Source: Apostichopus parvimensis (lineage: Eukaryota > Echinodermata > Holothuroidea > Aspidochirotida > Stichopodidae). Taken from it: a stretch of 32,276 nt of DNA. Below are positions 1 to 12,311 of the stretch, piece after piece (the stretch's first letter is position 1; each line of letters starts with the position of its first letter). The stretch spans positions 42,679-74,954 of the forward strand of contig KN887017.1 in the NCBI GenBank assembly GCA_000934455.1. Reading direction: 5' to 3'. The notes below the pieces were generated by a model. That model was not told the origin of the DNA, did not search any database, and worked only from the letters and a program-made list of their open reading frames with translations. The translations under genes and the position numbers were made by a program.

Positions 1-1286
1 ATTTATTTTTATTATTTACATATTATAATCAATTTTGCGTGCATATTATAGGCCTACCAGAATATGAGGGGATTTGTTTTTAAATGTAGTTAGAATAACC
101 TTTTCCGCAGGAACAATGTATGCTGGAGAGTTTTAATTCCATTATGTAGATTAGCATCATGTATGAAAACACAAATACAAATCAAAATGGAATTTCTTTT
201 CCGAAAGCAAACACCGAGTACAACGGTGGATGTATCATATATAACTCCTGAACAAATTTCCCTTTATTCTCATTCCTTTGTGTTCGTTTCTATAGTTACT
301 GTGGATCAACTTAACCACTCACTGACAATCATCTATATAGTTCATTTGTTTTCGTAACATAACAAAAGTCAAATAACCGATTAACTGCCCAGTTAGGGTT
401 AAATTCTGTTGTTATCAGAAATTAACTGCCGGTATAGGTTCAACACAATCAGTATATTAATTAATTACATGCATAGATCAGTGTATACTCTTACTGTCTT
501 CCAATTAATTTAATTAACAAAACATAGAAAAGATGGAAACAGCTAGTAAATGATCCACTGTGGAAAATATACCCATCGACGCGGGAGACCTTTTATAGAG
601 ACCTGTGGGACGATCCCTTAGCCCCACCCCCCACCCCACCCACCCCCCCCCCCCACCACCACAACCCTCAACTAAACCTGCTATATCATTTTTCCCCCTT
701 TCAAATCTTGAAAGACAACCGACTAGCGATTGTGTCCATCGTGGGAGGCGATAGAGCAGACTTTTGGTATCCCAGACATTTTTGAGGGGCTCACCTCACC
801 CCCCCCCCACCCCCACTTATACGCAACCTACTTAAAATTGACCTACATCGATACATCATATATATTGCACTAAATCGTATATATTGAGGAGATGTTTGCA
901 AACTTTGAAATTTCTACTACGGGGAGGGGAGGGTGGTAGATCGGTGGGGTCCTGATAGGCAACCAATTCCAATTTACCCACCAGCTGATCAGGTGGTCAG
1001 AAGACATCGCCAACCCCCCCCCCCCCACCTTTACTCTGTACTTTTCTTTAATTGAATTCGCTGTTTATTCCAGGTAAAACCTGGGAATCCCCAATGACTT
1101 CACGATCATACATGTATGAATAGACCTTACTTACAAGTGTATAAATATAAATAAAATGGTACAGTATAAAATCTATAGTCTGAAACAATTAAGGGTTTTT
1201 TTCTTTCTAAATTTTGTATTTCTGAACGATGAATAACCAACTTCCTATCATAAATAATCTTTAAATTTAAAAAGTTAATAACTTAC
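1..1286. other. Spacer without recognised genes
   Basis: AT-rich, with C runs at 643-654 (12), 799-808 (10) and 1014-1026 (13) and a purine-rich patch near 918-935. Only short chance frames occur. The palindrome TAGGCCTA is at 49. Confidence 0.6.
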
Positions 1287-1900
1287 CCTTCATTACAACT
1301 GTCGACGTATCCTTTAAAAAAGTTTTCCCGTCTTATGGTTCCGGAGTTTCGGAATTAACTGAATTTTCAACAACTTCGCGGGAACTGACAAGACAGATTA
1401 ACGCCTTTCACTCTCTTGGTTACTTCACCGTATAAAACTCCCTTGATATTTCACAAGAAGAAAAAAATAAAAGAACAACACAGTAGAACAATCAACTTCA
1501 AATTCCTTCAAATTCGGGAAACGTGTCCCAAGAAATACAAATGAAATCTGTCAATTTTTTTTTCTTCTTTTTTTTCCGTCTTACCGACGAATATCCGAAG
1601 TCGGACCTAAGAAAGTCTCTTTTATATCACCATTTCCTCTCTCCGGCACGCGCCGACTACTGACTAATGCTTACGACCTACAAAGTGGGACTCACACAGT
1701 TACATGTAGGTAACTTCCAAACTTTGTTATCAATATTTATCTTTACTCTGTTAAGTACGTTGAATCTATCTACCCCATATGGCAACTTATTTTGTAGACA
1801 CGCGTACGGCACACGCCATTCGCGCGCTTGCGATCGGCTATGAATATTCATTAGCACTATCACTTCATCTGTCCATTGATTGGTCGATAGGAGTTTGAAG
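1287..1900 (-). promoter_or_regulatory. Possible minus-strand promoter and first exon
   Basis: Reading leftwards, a CpG-richer patch (about 1645-1850, with CACGCGCCG and TTCGCGCGC) and a CCAAT-type ATTGATTGG lie upstream. An E2F-like TTCGCGGGAA is at about 1375. An excellent donor, AAGG|GTAAGT, has its last exon base at 1287. An ATG sits seven bases before that donor. Whether the segment is transcribed is unknown, and no continuation exon is visible to the left within the window. Confidence 0.22.
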
Positions 1901-2295
1901 CAAAGGTACTCTCGCGCTACCCATCTGTCATCAAAAATGACTATACAGGCAGATTATTATACTATTATCTTCGAAATTTAAAATTTTTTAAGTTATTTCC
2001 CCTGAAAAGAATTCCACCAACATCAAATAAAAGGAAAAAAAATGTCACGAAGGTCTGAGGGGGGAAAAATCTGGCGTAATTTTGTGGCCAATCAGGCAAT
2101 TTTAAGGATTAATAGATTCATTCTTTGGTACTTTGGGTGCATTTCAACGACTCTTTTGTTTGCTAAAATGAAATCCATTTGGGTTGTGCAGTAGGCCTAA
2201 CCCAATGTGTCTATCAGAAACTTAATTCATTTTGACCATATGCGAGGCGCTATGGGGCATAGAGAGTATTCAATACTAAAGGCCGTACATGCAGT

Positions 2296-2296
2296 G

Positions 2297-2327
<31 letters not shown>
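2296..2327. repeat. (TA)n(GA)n microsatellite
   Basis: About 6 TA units run directly into about 10 GA units. Confidence 0.9.
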
Positions 2328-3354
2328 TAAGGTTTGCGAGAAAACACTGGTTAACATGTGGTTGCAATGGGGCAGAGTTACACAAAATGCTACAATAGTT
2401 GTTAGTTCTGATGTTAATTACAAATCTTAAAATGACTTTGAGTTGTAAGGTTATCATAAGGGAGCATACATCATTAATGTATGTAATTTAAGTCGAAATG
2501 AAAAACCAAAACAAGGAGATACACTTTGCTTATAAGCTGCCATAGGGGCTTGGAAAGCCTATAGGTCCGCTTTTACATAAGAGGGAAGAGTCGATGAAAA
2601 GGCCAAGCGCACAATGGACAAAGAATAACATATTATTTTCCGCTAGAATTCTGGCTTTATGGGCAAGAGCTGTAGAATTATGCTAATTCAGATAAAACGT
2701 GCCATTTTCTTTTAACATTTGATTTGTTTAAGGATCATTCAAATAACGTCGACGACCTGAGGTTTGGTAAGTCTCGAATGTGTGGGTGAGGTGAGGGAGG
2801 GGGGGGGGGTTAGAACGGTATGGAGGAAGGGAAAGGGAGGGTCGTATCGCTTACAGTTAACTTAACTTCAAGGATAATATAAATTATAATAAACCAACGG
2901 CTTACAAATTCAATAGGCCTCTGTATAACACACGGCATTAAATTAACAACAACAACAAATCATGATAAGTTTGATTGGAATAAATATCTTGATTTGATAT
3001 ATCAAAGTTTTTCAGAAATATCGTTTTGGTCACGTGGCCGTTATGACACGTTTAGAATTTCCTTAAATAAAGCTACTGTACGTAACTTCCAGATATATTT
3101 CATAGACAAGGGGGGGGGGGTGGGGGCACGACATGACTTTATTTTGAAGACACCGTTTGAGACGAAAATGAGAACCCTTCGGCGACTAAAAATCGATAAA
3201 TGTACGTTATACATTATACCCTGGCACTCTTCTCGGGAAAAATAATTGTGCAAAAACCTAAATTTTGATTATTATGAACCTAAACACAATATTAAGTTTC
3301 TTGATTGCCATATTTAATATGTCACACGATAATGTATATTTTACACACAGAAAA

Positions 3355-3377
3355 TTGTGTGTGTGTGGGGGGGGGGG
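3355..3377. repeat. (GT)6 followed by G11
   Basis: Six GT units run directly into an 11-base G run. A short ACACAC stretch just upstream could pair with the GT units. Confidence 0.85.
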
Positions 3378-3762
3378 TAGTTTATTTATATGAGCTAGAC
3401 TGTTAATTGTTTGTGTCCAGTGTCAAGAATGAAATATATCCTCGAATTATTCTTTCTAAACCTTTTTTTCTTCTTATTGTAATCGTCATGTTAGTTTTGT
3501 AAAGTTACAAATGACGAATGAGATCAAAACTGAAGTGGTTTAAGGAAAATACTGTTTAATTTAGAAGTGTACTTTTATTTGCTACTTGATCAATACACCA
3601 CGCATTAATATGCAACATTACATGGAACAGTGAAGACACATCCAAATGTCTATATGTCAAACGTAGCCAGTATATATGCTACTATAAGCTCAGGAGAGTT
3701 ATATCTGCTTCTCTGTATATATATTTTTTTTCACTCTCGGGGAACCGCCTTGTCTTTGCAAT

Positions 3763-4173
3763 AACACCCCTCCCTCACCCTAGCTAGCCTTTGCCATTTT
3801 CTATTTATTTCACCCTCTGCTTGTTTGAATTTATTTAGGTAAAAATCAATTTTTATTCTATCGACCAATGTTAATTAAACCCCCAACTTCAACCCCAACA
3901 TTTTTTTTTTAAATTCTCTAGCTGTTTCGGTACAAATGAAGTTTTTCTATACTTGTGCCGCCCGATTATAAACACCCCTCTCTCACCCTAGCTAGCCCTT
4001 GCCATTTTCTATTTATTTCACCCTATTTTAATTTTTGCGGTAAAACTCAGTTTTTATTCTATCGACCAATGTTAATTAAAACCCCAACTTTCACCAAAAA
4101 TATATAAAAAAAAATCTCTAGCTGTTTTCGGTACAAATGAAGTTTTCTATGCTTGTGCCGCCCGATTATAAAC
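3763..4173. repeat. Tandem duplication of a 200-208 bp unit
   Basis: Copy 1 starts at 3763 and copy 2 at 3971, both with AACACCCCTC. Both end with CCGCCCGATTATAAAC, at 3973 and 4173. Shared internal blocks include CCTAGCTAGCC, TTCTATCGACCAATGTTAAT and CGGTACAAATGAAGTTT. The copies differ by small indels, mostly in homopolymers. No coding frame runs through either copy. It may be a local duplication or a two-unit satellite. Confidence 0.9.
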
Positions 4174-5175
4174 TCTTTCAACGAGAGCCGACGGGAGAGC
4201 TGTTAATATCATCAGCAACCACGCAGAAAAGAGAGACGATTATATATTGTAAATGGGATTACCATCAACTACTTTCATCTGCCAAATTTTGTTATTTCTA
4301 GGTTCCAAAAGAGAAGGATACATAGTTACCGGATAAACATAACTACGCCAATGTTCCACGTTAGTAGCCTAGATACAACACTCACTTCCGAACCATAATA
4401 AAGTATAGGCTACAAGTCAAGTGTGTACGCTATATACGCGTAGGATATATATACAAAACGATTAGCATTCAATTATAAAGGAAATGATTTACGCTCGACC
4501 GATCATGCGCACATTCTACATAGCAACCAGTCAAGCACAAAATGAGATCAACTCCTTAGTTGGATGTTTTAATAATGTTTAAGAAAACAATTTTTTAATT
4601 ACTACCATTCAATTACGAAGCACGTCATTAAGCAAGTTTGGCTAAAAATGAGGCTACGTAGCCTGCATGCATGCAAACAAAATATTTAATGTTAAATTCT
4701 TTTTACAAAATGCAGTGTGCTATGGTTGTTGTTGATAATAATTTGGTAAGCGTCAGCATGAAACAACGCACATGGTCTTCCGTAAATTAAATGCTGAGTT
4801 GGGATACCTTGAAGGGCATACCTCTCCTCAGAGTATGACCACGCCACCGCCCCCCTACCCCTTCCCCCACCCCCTCCTCCTTTCATCACCAAGAAGCCAT
4901 AACCAACCCTGATAAATTAAGTAGTGCCTTTTTACTTCATCTGAGTATCATTTTACCTATAGTTCCATTCCCGTTGAACTATACCCTTCCTCAAACAGAG
5001 CAAATTTCCGTTCAATCGCTTCATACCGTTCAAAGACAAACGAATAGTCAAAAATCACGGTTTGTAGCAAAAGTGAACTTGAAGAAACAAGAAACAACAT
5101 CTGATGCCTAAAATGCTTTGGTGTTTTCTATAAATAGAACAATGGTATCGGTCGTTTATTACGTTACTACTGATC
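4174..5175. other. Spacer without recognised genes
   Basis: AT-rich. GATCATGCGCAC occurs at 4501 and again at 5172. A C-rich stretch at about 4843-4882 produces a glycine/arginine-rich shadow frame on the minus strand. Confidence 0.55.
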
Positions 5176-5303
5176 ATGCGCACAAGTTCGTCTTTGTTCC
5201 TATCAAAGTGTCTGGAATCAAACCTTGATACTTGTCGTCAAACTTGTATATTATATACAGACACACATTCTAGTTTCAAATTTCTACGAATGCAAGTTTT
5301 CTA

Positions 5304-5328
5304 TCTCTCTCTCTCTCTCACACACACA
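5304..5328. repeat. (CT)n(CA)n microsatellite
   Basis: About 8 CT units are followed by about 5 CA units. The tract sits inside open frames that it artificially lengthens. Confidence 0.9.
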
Positions 5329-5639
5329 TACAGACATATACACAATCGTCAAATTGTCTTCATTTCTCTCTATCTATCTCTTTCTTTATTTTTATATACA
5401 GGTAATAGATGCGAACAATACGTTCATATCACGCTCCAAGGCGCTAAAAAAGCATGCATTTTGGAGAACTCGTTTAAAGTTAGTCAAGCATTTCTCACTT
5501 TCAATCTAAAATTGATTTCTTTCAAAGATATTTCCCTCATTTCCGTGTGTCACTTAATCCGAAAACCACCCATGTGTTACCAAAAAATCCCGTCGCCCGT
5601 TAAGAGACAAATATTTTTGCTAAGAGAAATGGCTTCCCC

Positions 5640-5950
5640 ACGTGTTCTCTTGAGATCTGACGCCTTTACCAAAACCTTTTGGATTCGAAAAGCTGCAAGC
5701 ATTTCTAGGAGCAGCGAGCGTATCAGCGGAGCGATTAGCCACTTTTAACGGTTGGTCGCCCCGGCCGATCAACGCATTGACCTTATACGATTGATACATA
5801 GGAACGACGTTGTATCTTTCTCTCCTTGTTTTGGCACTTGGCGACACAAATGGTATTTCCTGCTGACAGGCGGGCTTAGGCTTCCCACCTTCCAAAAACA
5901 ACCATGTGGCACCACGCAAAGACGAATTGCAAAATGTTTCGTGGGAACTT
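5640..5950. other. CpG-richer patch with long open frames on both strands
   Basis: CpG density rises here, with clusters such as GCAGCGAGCG, GGTCGCCCCGG and GGAACGACGTTG. Frames of 190 codons (plus, 5176-5748) and 113 codons (minus, 5961-5620) overlap over it. Neither product resembles a family I know. The plus frame is lengthened by the CT/CA microsatellite. A T-rich acceptor ending at 5400 (...tttatatacag) precedes a plausible stretch reading GNRCEQYVHITLQGAKKAC. It could be an exon or old transposon remnant. Confidence 0.2.
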
Positions 5951-5979
5951 GAAAATATCAACTTTTACTGGATATGTGT

Positions 5980-6003
5980 AAATAAATAAATAAATAAATA
6001 AAA
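5980..6003. repeat. (AAAT)6 microsatellite
   Basis: Six perfect AAAT units, followed by an A/C-rich tail. Confidence 0.9.
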
Positions 6004-7900
6004 AACAACAACAAATATATGACAATTGAAAGATACAAATGTTCCTTTGAAAGCATCTTTTTGTGTTGAGTTTGGTATTTTTGTACTTTTTATCCATATT
6101 GAAATTGTCTTGTTTCATTTCACGTAAAATCACATATATAAGACGATTCTTTTAACTTGCGATGTTGTTTTTCGTTTATGTTTAAGGCTAATATGAAAAA
6201 ATGTTTCTGTGCGGGCGTTTTATATTGTGTATTTTTTTTTTAAATGGTATAATTAGCGTTAATTAGATACAAAAATATTTTGTCAAAATAAGTTGCATTT
6301 TGATGAAATTATTACAACAGAGAAAATAGACAATTAAACAAACATTCGAAGTATATCAGGAATCAATTAGGATAATTCAACAAAAAGATTATAAATTCCT
6401 AAGTAAAGCAACTATTGGTGACGTAATGATGACGGAAACACAAAATATGATGAAGCTATTGTACTGACAAATAATGTAATACCAAAGAAAGAAGAACAAT
6501 TTAGAGTTAAGACATAAAATATATTCCGGTAGTCATTAAAATCAAAACATTTATCTTGATCATTAGTGTTGAATAAGTCATTCGAATAGCGGTGAAACGA
6601 AAACGTTAAATATATTCCAAATAAGTTTAGATGCAATATGTTTTCTTTTTCATGGTATCTTATGCAGATAGAAAAGATTTGATGATGTAAAGGGCGTAGC
6701 TACATTTCTGGGGAGGGGGGAGCAGGCAAACATTTTCCAAGGGGGCAGGCAAAACCTATTTTCTAAAAACATTTTTTTTTTTACCATTCCCCCACATATC
6801 ACCTCCCCCATCCCGTAAGGTGAAGTACTCAGAACTAATATACTGTGCTACCTAAAATGATTAACCACTATCTAACCACTAACTAACCAATAGCAATAGC
6901 TAACCACTATCCTTTCACTCAGGGTTTTAATGCACGATACTGTTGGAAGATCTATAAAAGTCAAGCCGAGTCACAACTCGATGTACAATAGCTACGTCTA
7001 GACACGTTTGTCCGAAACTTATCCGATTATCAGATTCATTGGAAGACTCATTTAAAATTAAGGTTAATTATAAAGACAACATTATCTTTCCGTTTTCGTT
7101 TTGTGTTCCATTTAATTCTGGAAATAGATACAAAAGGTTTCAGTTACACTTTCATTTAAAAGGTTGTTCTTATCTCCTAACTATTTGATTATGTAATTTA
7201 TTCAAGACAAGTAATCTCATCCAGTATAACTATCTTTGTTCAAGAGTTTTGCTTGGTTAATTATCACAGTCAAGTATGTATGGTATGGTAGTCATAGGAT
7301 AATAGGGATTTGACTAATTTACGACTGCTCTATAAATGTTGGGTAAGAGGACGTTTATTTACTTAAATCTAATTATCGGAGAAGAGGTTTGCATGACAGG
7401 TTGTATGGTTGAGCCCAGGCAAATGATTTCAATAAGCTAGTCCTTTTACAATCATTGTGCGTTTGCTTCGACGTTGAAACTAATTCCTATATACTTTAAC
7501 CTTAAATCTCGTTAAGTCAATTCAACAGAGAACCACGTATAATAGGTACCTCATCTTGGTTACACGTTTAACCTTTCCTTTTGCAAAAGTGAAAAATAAA
7601 GCCTTTAAACATCAACGGCCTTCCATAATGCCGAATTGGACGATGGTCAATGCTGCTATAGTCTATAGAATAGTGTAAGTTTACCTCAACTAAGAAACGG
7701 AAGAAGACAAAGGTTGAAGTAAAATAACCGAAAGCTTCTAAATATCGGTGCTCCTTCAATCTTTTACTTTTTAGTTGACTGTTTTTTACTTTCCTTCCAA
7801 TTCTCTTAATATTGACCTACTTTTGAAAGTGAAGTCTGTGAATCCTGTAAGCTACACTGGAATCCATCGTTGGTTGCCTTCCTCTATATTCTACACTCTT
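6004..7900. other. Spacer without recognised genes
   Basis: Strongly AT-rich, with a G-rich patch near 6710 and frames under 80 codons. CTAACCACTA-like motifs repeat loosely at 6860-6910. No splice-bounded coding stretch convinced me. Confidence 0.55.
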
Positions 7901-7967
7901 TGTCGCCATGAAAGAAACCGCAGAGCCAAAAGAAATCAAGGTTTGTCGACATGTCAGCAAAGACGCG

Positions 7968-7990
7968 TGACGTCATCTTGGTCATGCGCA
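7968..7990. promoter_or_regulatory. CRE and NRF1-like motifs
   Basis: A perfect palindromic cAMP-response element, TGACGTCA (7968-7975), is followed by an NRF1-like half, CATGCGCA (7983-7990), in a locally CpG-richer patch. Just upstream, GTCGCCATGA (ATG at 7908) opens a short frame, MKETAEPKEIK, that reaches a possible GTTTGT donor at 7941. Confidence 0.3.
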
Positions 7991-8010
7991 GTAGTAACTA
8001 CTTCCACCTA

Positions 8011-10257
8011 ACTTTTCATAACTAATGTGATAATCGACTTGCAAATTATATTGTGTGCTTTTACTTTGCGTGATTTGAGTTTTCTTGAAAGCAGAACACA
8101 TAAACTCATGCAGGCCTCTGTCAGTTTGTTGATTTATGTATAACAAACTCTACTTGATTCTTGTAAAAGTTTAAGTTCGAAATTTCAAAGATAAAATAAA
8201 GATGTTTGAACATACTCAAATCAAACTATACTCAGTCTTTGCATAATGCCATTTACATAATTGTATCTTCTTATTTAATCTGAAACTATGTGACAGGACC
8301 AACTCTAATAATATCAACATCTCGAGCACTCGGGAAAATTACAACGATAAAAAGATAATTTAAAGCAACATATTGAGCCTATATTGTACACAAATAGATT
8401 CATCCTATTACAGCTCTGCCCCTCCCATCTCCTCCACTCCCCGACCCCTCCCCCAATATGTGACCCCCTCTCCTCCCCTCCTCGGCCCCTCCCCTCAATA
8501 TGTGACTAAAGTGAGTACTATTTTTGTAAAGATTGATTCTTACATCACAGTCATTTATAGAAGAAAATGATAACATTCCTTCATAATTGTATTTACTTGT
8601 TGTTTTTGTTTTATATTATAGTATTGCGTCCTCTTATAATCGTTTTGAGATTAAGTGAGTGGGATTAGGTCCCCACCCCCACCGACACCCGCCCGTCACC
8701 ATATACCATTACCACTTCTATGGTCATTGCCTATATACAATAAATGCATGGAACAAAAGTCAAATTTCTATACTAGGATATTAAAATTAAAATTTTGAAA
8801 TGTTGAATTATAAAACCAATCAGGTGAATGAAAACTCAAAGTGTTTCTTTAAAGTTACTATCACGAGTGGTATAAATGTTTGCAGAGGCCACGGGACACA
8901 AGTTTAATGTCGTTAGATGTCAACTTTCGTTTTGACATTATTTGTCTTTCGGACAACTTAACAATGGATGGACGTGCCATACATTATACGCAGCAAAAGT
9001 ACGTTAAATTGCTTACTTTCAAATAATCATAAATAGAGCGACTTGGAATACGGTACCTAACTGGTTATATATATGACTACTATAATACATCATTCCTGAG
9101 ATACGTTACCCGGCAGACACCTCCGCCAAGTTTGAAGTACATGATACTTCCGGTTTTGGAGTTTGCAAAACACCATTTGCAAGTTTTGAATTTCATTGAT
9201 CCCATAACCTGTGACAAGTTAACGTTAATTAATACCCTCTAAACAATAAAACTAATTACAACTTCATACATGAGTATGACACTATCCTTTTACCTTCATT
9301 GACCACATTTTTGGGTTTTATATTAAAGTTATTACTCTGTAAAGTTTCAGAGTATGATATCCCATTTCCCCGTTGTTGAGGGCTTTCGGCCATTTTGTCA
9401 TCGTGGTTCCCATGCGTGGTTCATGCCTAATTAAAAACTAACCCTAATAATTCTCTCATCAAACTAAATATAGTCTATTGTGACATGTCCGTTATCGCAC
9501 AGTGTGCTTGCTTGACACCTTCAGCGTCGGCGGACAAAATATCAACCCTTTACCACAAATTTATAAACAGAGGACCTGATAACTTCCTTTCATCTTTCAT
9601 CAACCTTCCATTTAATACTGCTCCGTATGTGAAATCTCATTCTCTTTTTAAATTTCAGCAAATCCCAGGGACAGATCTGTTCTTTATCTATTTTTATCTA
9701 GCTTTTTGTCCCAAACGGCCTTCCTTAATATCATGTTAGCAACAGTGGTGGAGATAATGAAGTAATAAGCTTACTCAGCAGTGAAGTCGTCTGCTTGAAC
9801 TCAGATGAGAAATCGAGCGTGAGTAATGCGGTATCTTCCCGACTTTTTCCTATCTTGACTTTTTAATTTGAATCTTTCCAAAAGTCGATATAAACATATC
9901 TGGGTATGATCCGAACTTGGTATTTGATTGTAATCACCTTGCTTAAGGACCATAAATCCTTAATTAACCATACGGAAAGAATGACATCATTTTTAATTCC
10001 AGGAGATAGTTAATGAAATTTAACAGAAGTCTTCCTAAATAAGGGTATATCGTTGGGGGCTATAATTTGAAATATATATGTTCAGCTGTAGTGGATGTCT
10101 TTGTAATACCAGCGAGTAAATGATACACGGTTAGTTGGGTTTAAAACCATGTCATTTGTTGCCAGATAGAAAAGTCAAGATTGAATTGCCGTACACTGAA
10201 CTATAGAACTGCATCAATGCACGTTGTCACTATACGAAATGTACTTTGCGCTGGGTT
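8011..10257. other. Spacer without recognised genes
   Basis: AT-rich apart from the 42-bp C-rich repeat and a C-rich patch near 8670-8695. An ETS-like ACTTCCGGT lies at about 9147. Frames are short and undistinguished. Confidence 0.55.
8423..8506. repeat. Two 42-bp C-rich tandem copies
   Basis: Two units each end in CAATATGTGAC, at 8454-8464 and 8496-8506. They are preceded by C-rich sequence of the CTCCNNNCCCCTCCCC type. They are cytosine-rich on the plus strand and G-rich on the minus strand. Confidence 0.8.
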
Positions 10258-10382
10258 GTCACGTGACATGATTCTGATCATGCAGTTTAAAGTGTGCACA
10301 AATAATGGGGTAGGCTCTCAATTAATAGCTATGACTCCTGGCGCGACTTTCATGGACCGGAAGTAAGATGCTTCCCATTGGC
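10258..10382. promoter_or_regulatory. Candidate promoter or enhancer: E-box, E2F, ETS and CCAAT motifs
   Basis: Four textbook metazoan motifs fall within 125 bp. They are the palindromic USF/TFE-type E-box GTCACGTGAC (10258-10267), an E2F-like TGGCGCGA (10339-10346), a full ETS/GABP-type ACCGGAAGTAA (10356-10366) and an inverted CCAAT box, CCATTGGC (10375-10382). The last three are within 45 bp of each other. No TATA box or first coding exon was recognised beside it. If it is a promoter, it would drive an untranslated first exon or a non-coding RNA. Direction is unknown. Confidence 0.4.
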
Positions 10383-12311
10383 TTATTAGATGCTTCATTA
10401 TGCAATTCATTTTTATTACCTATGAATTTATTTTCTTAATTTTTATTCCTTTTGATTGCCTTTCTTTAAGTTTTACTCCTAAGTTTATTCCCATTATTTA
10501 AGTTTTATACTGGAATATAAACTGAACGTAGGCTGAACTTCCGCATATACCTCTCCGTAGTTCCTTTGATACTTGAACATGCAAGACGTAACCAATGCCG
10601 GAAGTTGCTTTATAGGGAGACATTCGCAAATGAGCAGTAAACTTAAAATGCATGACATTCATTTACTTTAAGAAATGGAAATCAGTCCAGACTTTGAAAA
10701 CATGTTCACTTTACAGCCTAGCCCCAACACCTATTACTCAACTAACGGGGGTAACACTTCCGTGCCCCCCCCCCCCTCCCCTTCCACAAGAAAAGGTATC
10801 CACGAATTCCTTTTCTAGTATGCTACGTTTGAGTTTAAGCAGATCAAAGAGCAACTCGTTTCCCCCCTTTATTTACGGTTTCAATTCAGAAACTCAACTT
10901 CGGGGCGCCAAGGGAAGGCTCAATGGATACCATTTGATAATTAGAGAAACGTTGAATTTCGACCATTCGTGGTTGAAAGAAAAATTGAAAGAGATCGTGT
11001 GGTAGAGTAAATGAAGGGTTCACTGAACAAATGATGACAGCAAGATAATTAGATTGAATTTTAAACTGAGATAATATTTTATTTCCTTGCAAAATAATGC
11101 AAAAATAATATGACAATTTCATCTAAACAATTTTCAGATCAAGTGTTTCCTCCCACTTACCTCTTACAATATAGAATCTACAATGTAATAACCAACGTAT
11201 CCAAACGAATTCCTCTAAATTAAATCAAACCAGCCCGGGCAATACCTAACAAGTTAAAATAAAAAAAAAAAGAGGTGAGATACATCTCAAAAAGCAAAGA
11301 TAAAAACTTTCTTAATTCTAACAGTAAGTTAGATTCTGGGTATTGACACTTTTCGCCATATTTTTGTGCTTTTCTGCAATGTCCGAATGCCGGAAACGCA
11401 AAACTACAAGATAAACTGTATTATTGTAAATCATATAAATGTAATAAATGTGTAGTAAGATCCCGTCTCTCCGTGACATCGGCAAACTATAACATCTGGC
11501 TAGTAATCTGTTTCATTGGCATATACCACTGTGAGCGATAGTGGTTTCCAAGACATTTTAGATTCTGGCCATACCCCCTCCCCTCCCCACCCCACAAATC
11601 AGTTTCATACTAACATATTGGTTTAATATTATATAAAGTAACACTACTCTCAGTTAAGTCGTCCACCCACTTCCCTCCCTCCTGCCACTCCCCTCCCTCA
11701 TCCCCACCCCCACCCTCTCATCTGGTTTAGACTCTATTATTCATCAAAGTGATACATCGAATTCAAAGACACTTTTCGCTCACTAGAACGACTATGCATT
11801 TTCATTATTTCAAAACTTCCACCTCTGCCCCTCCCATCACCCCCCCCCCCTCCTCTTCCAGTCCCATCCTCCTAAATCCTAAATCAATTCCATTGTAAGC
11901 TATAAGATATATATTTGATATAGTCTCTGCATGGAAAGATTGTAACCCAAGACACATATTTAAATTGATAACATTCGGATAAACTATGATTCATTGCACA
12001 TGATTGAGCTGCAGCTAGACGACACAAAATATTTATATTTCACTTGCCTTTGTACCCCAGATAACCTAACCCTATTAGAAGAATATCGCCCACATCATTT
12101 TATTTAAATAATAATAAATTTTACTTTTGTGTTAATATAATGTAACACCTTTCTCAGAGTCTGATATTCAGAACATGAATAAATTGTGTCACACTAAATG
12201 TAACAGCTTTGGAATTTCAACAAAAAAAAACGATAAAAATTTAATTGGTGAAAACTTTGTCAATGGAAGCCCTGTAGGACAGACTCAGTTCAGAGGATGC
12301 TATATTTGGTA
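10383..12311. other. Spacer with pyrimidine-rich tracts
   Basis: C runs lie at 10765-10776 and 11840-11850, with C-rich islands at 11571-11595 and 11660-11720. A good minus-strand GTAAGT donor context lies at about 11160 but has no coding stretch before it. Plus (10652-11005) and minus (10886-11122) frames overlap and are probably chance. Confidence 0.5.

Larger units (their letters stand above)
1901..3762. other. Spacer without recognised genes
   Basis: Holds the TA/GA and GT/G microsatellites and G runs at 2799-2809 and 3110-3120. A candidate 34-nt plus-strand mini-exon (2733-2766) is given under findings. Other frames are short and overlap on both strands. Confidence 0.55.

Noticed and set aside
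388-400. Telomere-like TTAGGGTT
   Set aside because: A single copy only, not a repeat array.
3041-3253. Overlapping plus and minus frames around 3000-3250
   Set aside because: The minus frame encodes a proline run only because of the G11 tract. Neither product has family features.
5176-5748. 190-codon frame, the longest in the window, as an intact gene
   Set aside because: It runs through a CT/CA microsatellite (SLSLTHTYRH-type low complexity), overlaps other open frames and has no recognisable domain. It is kept only as an unexplained patch.
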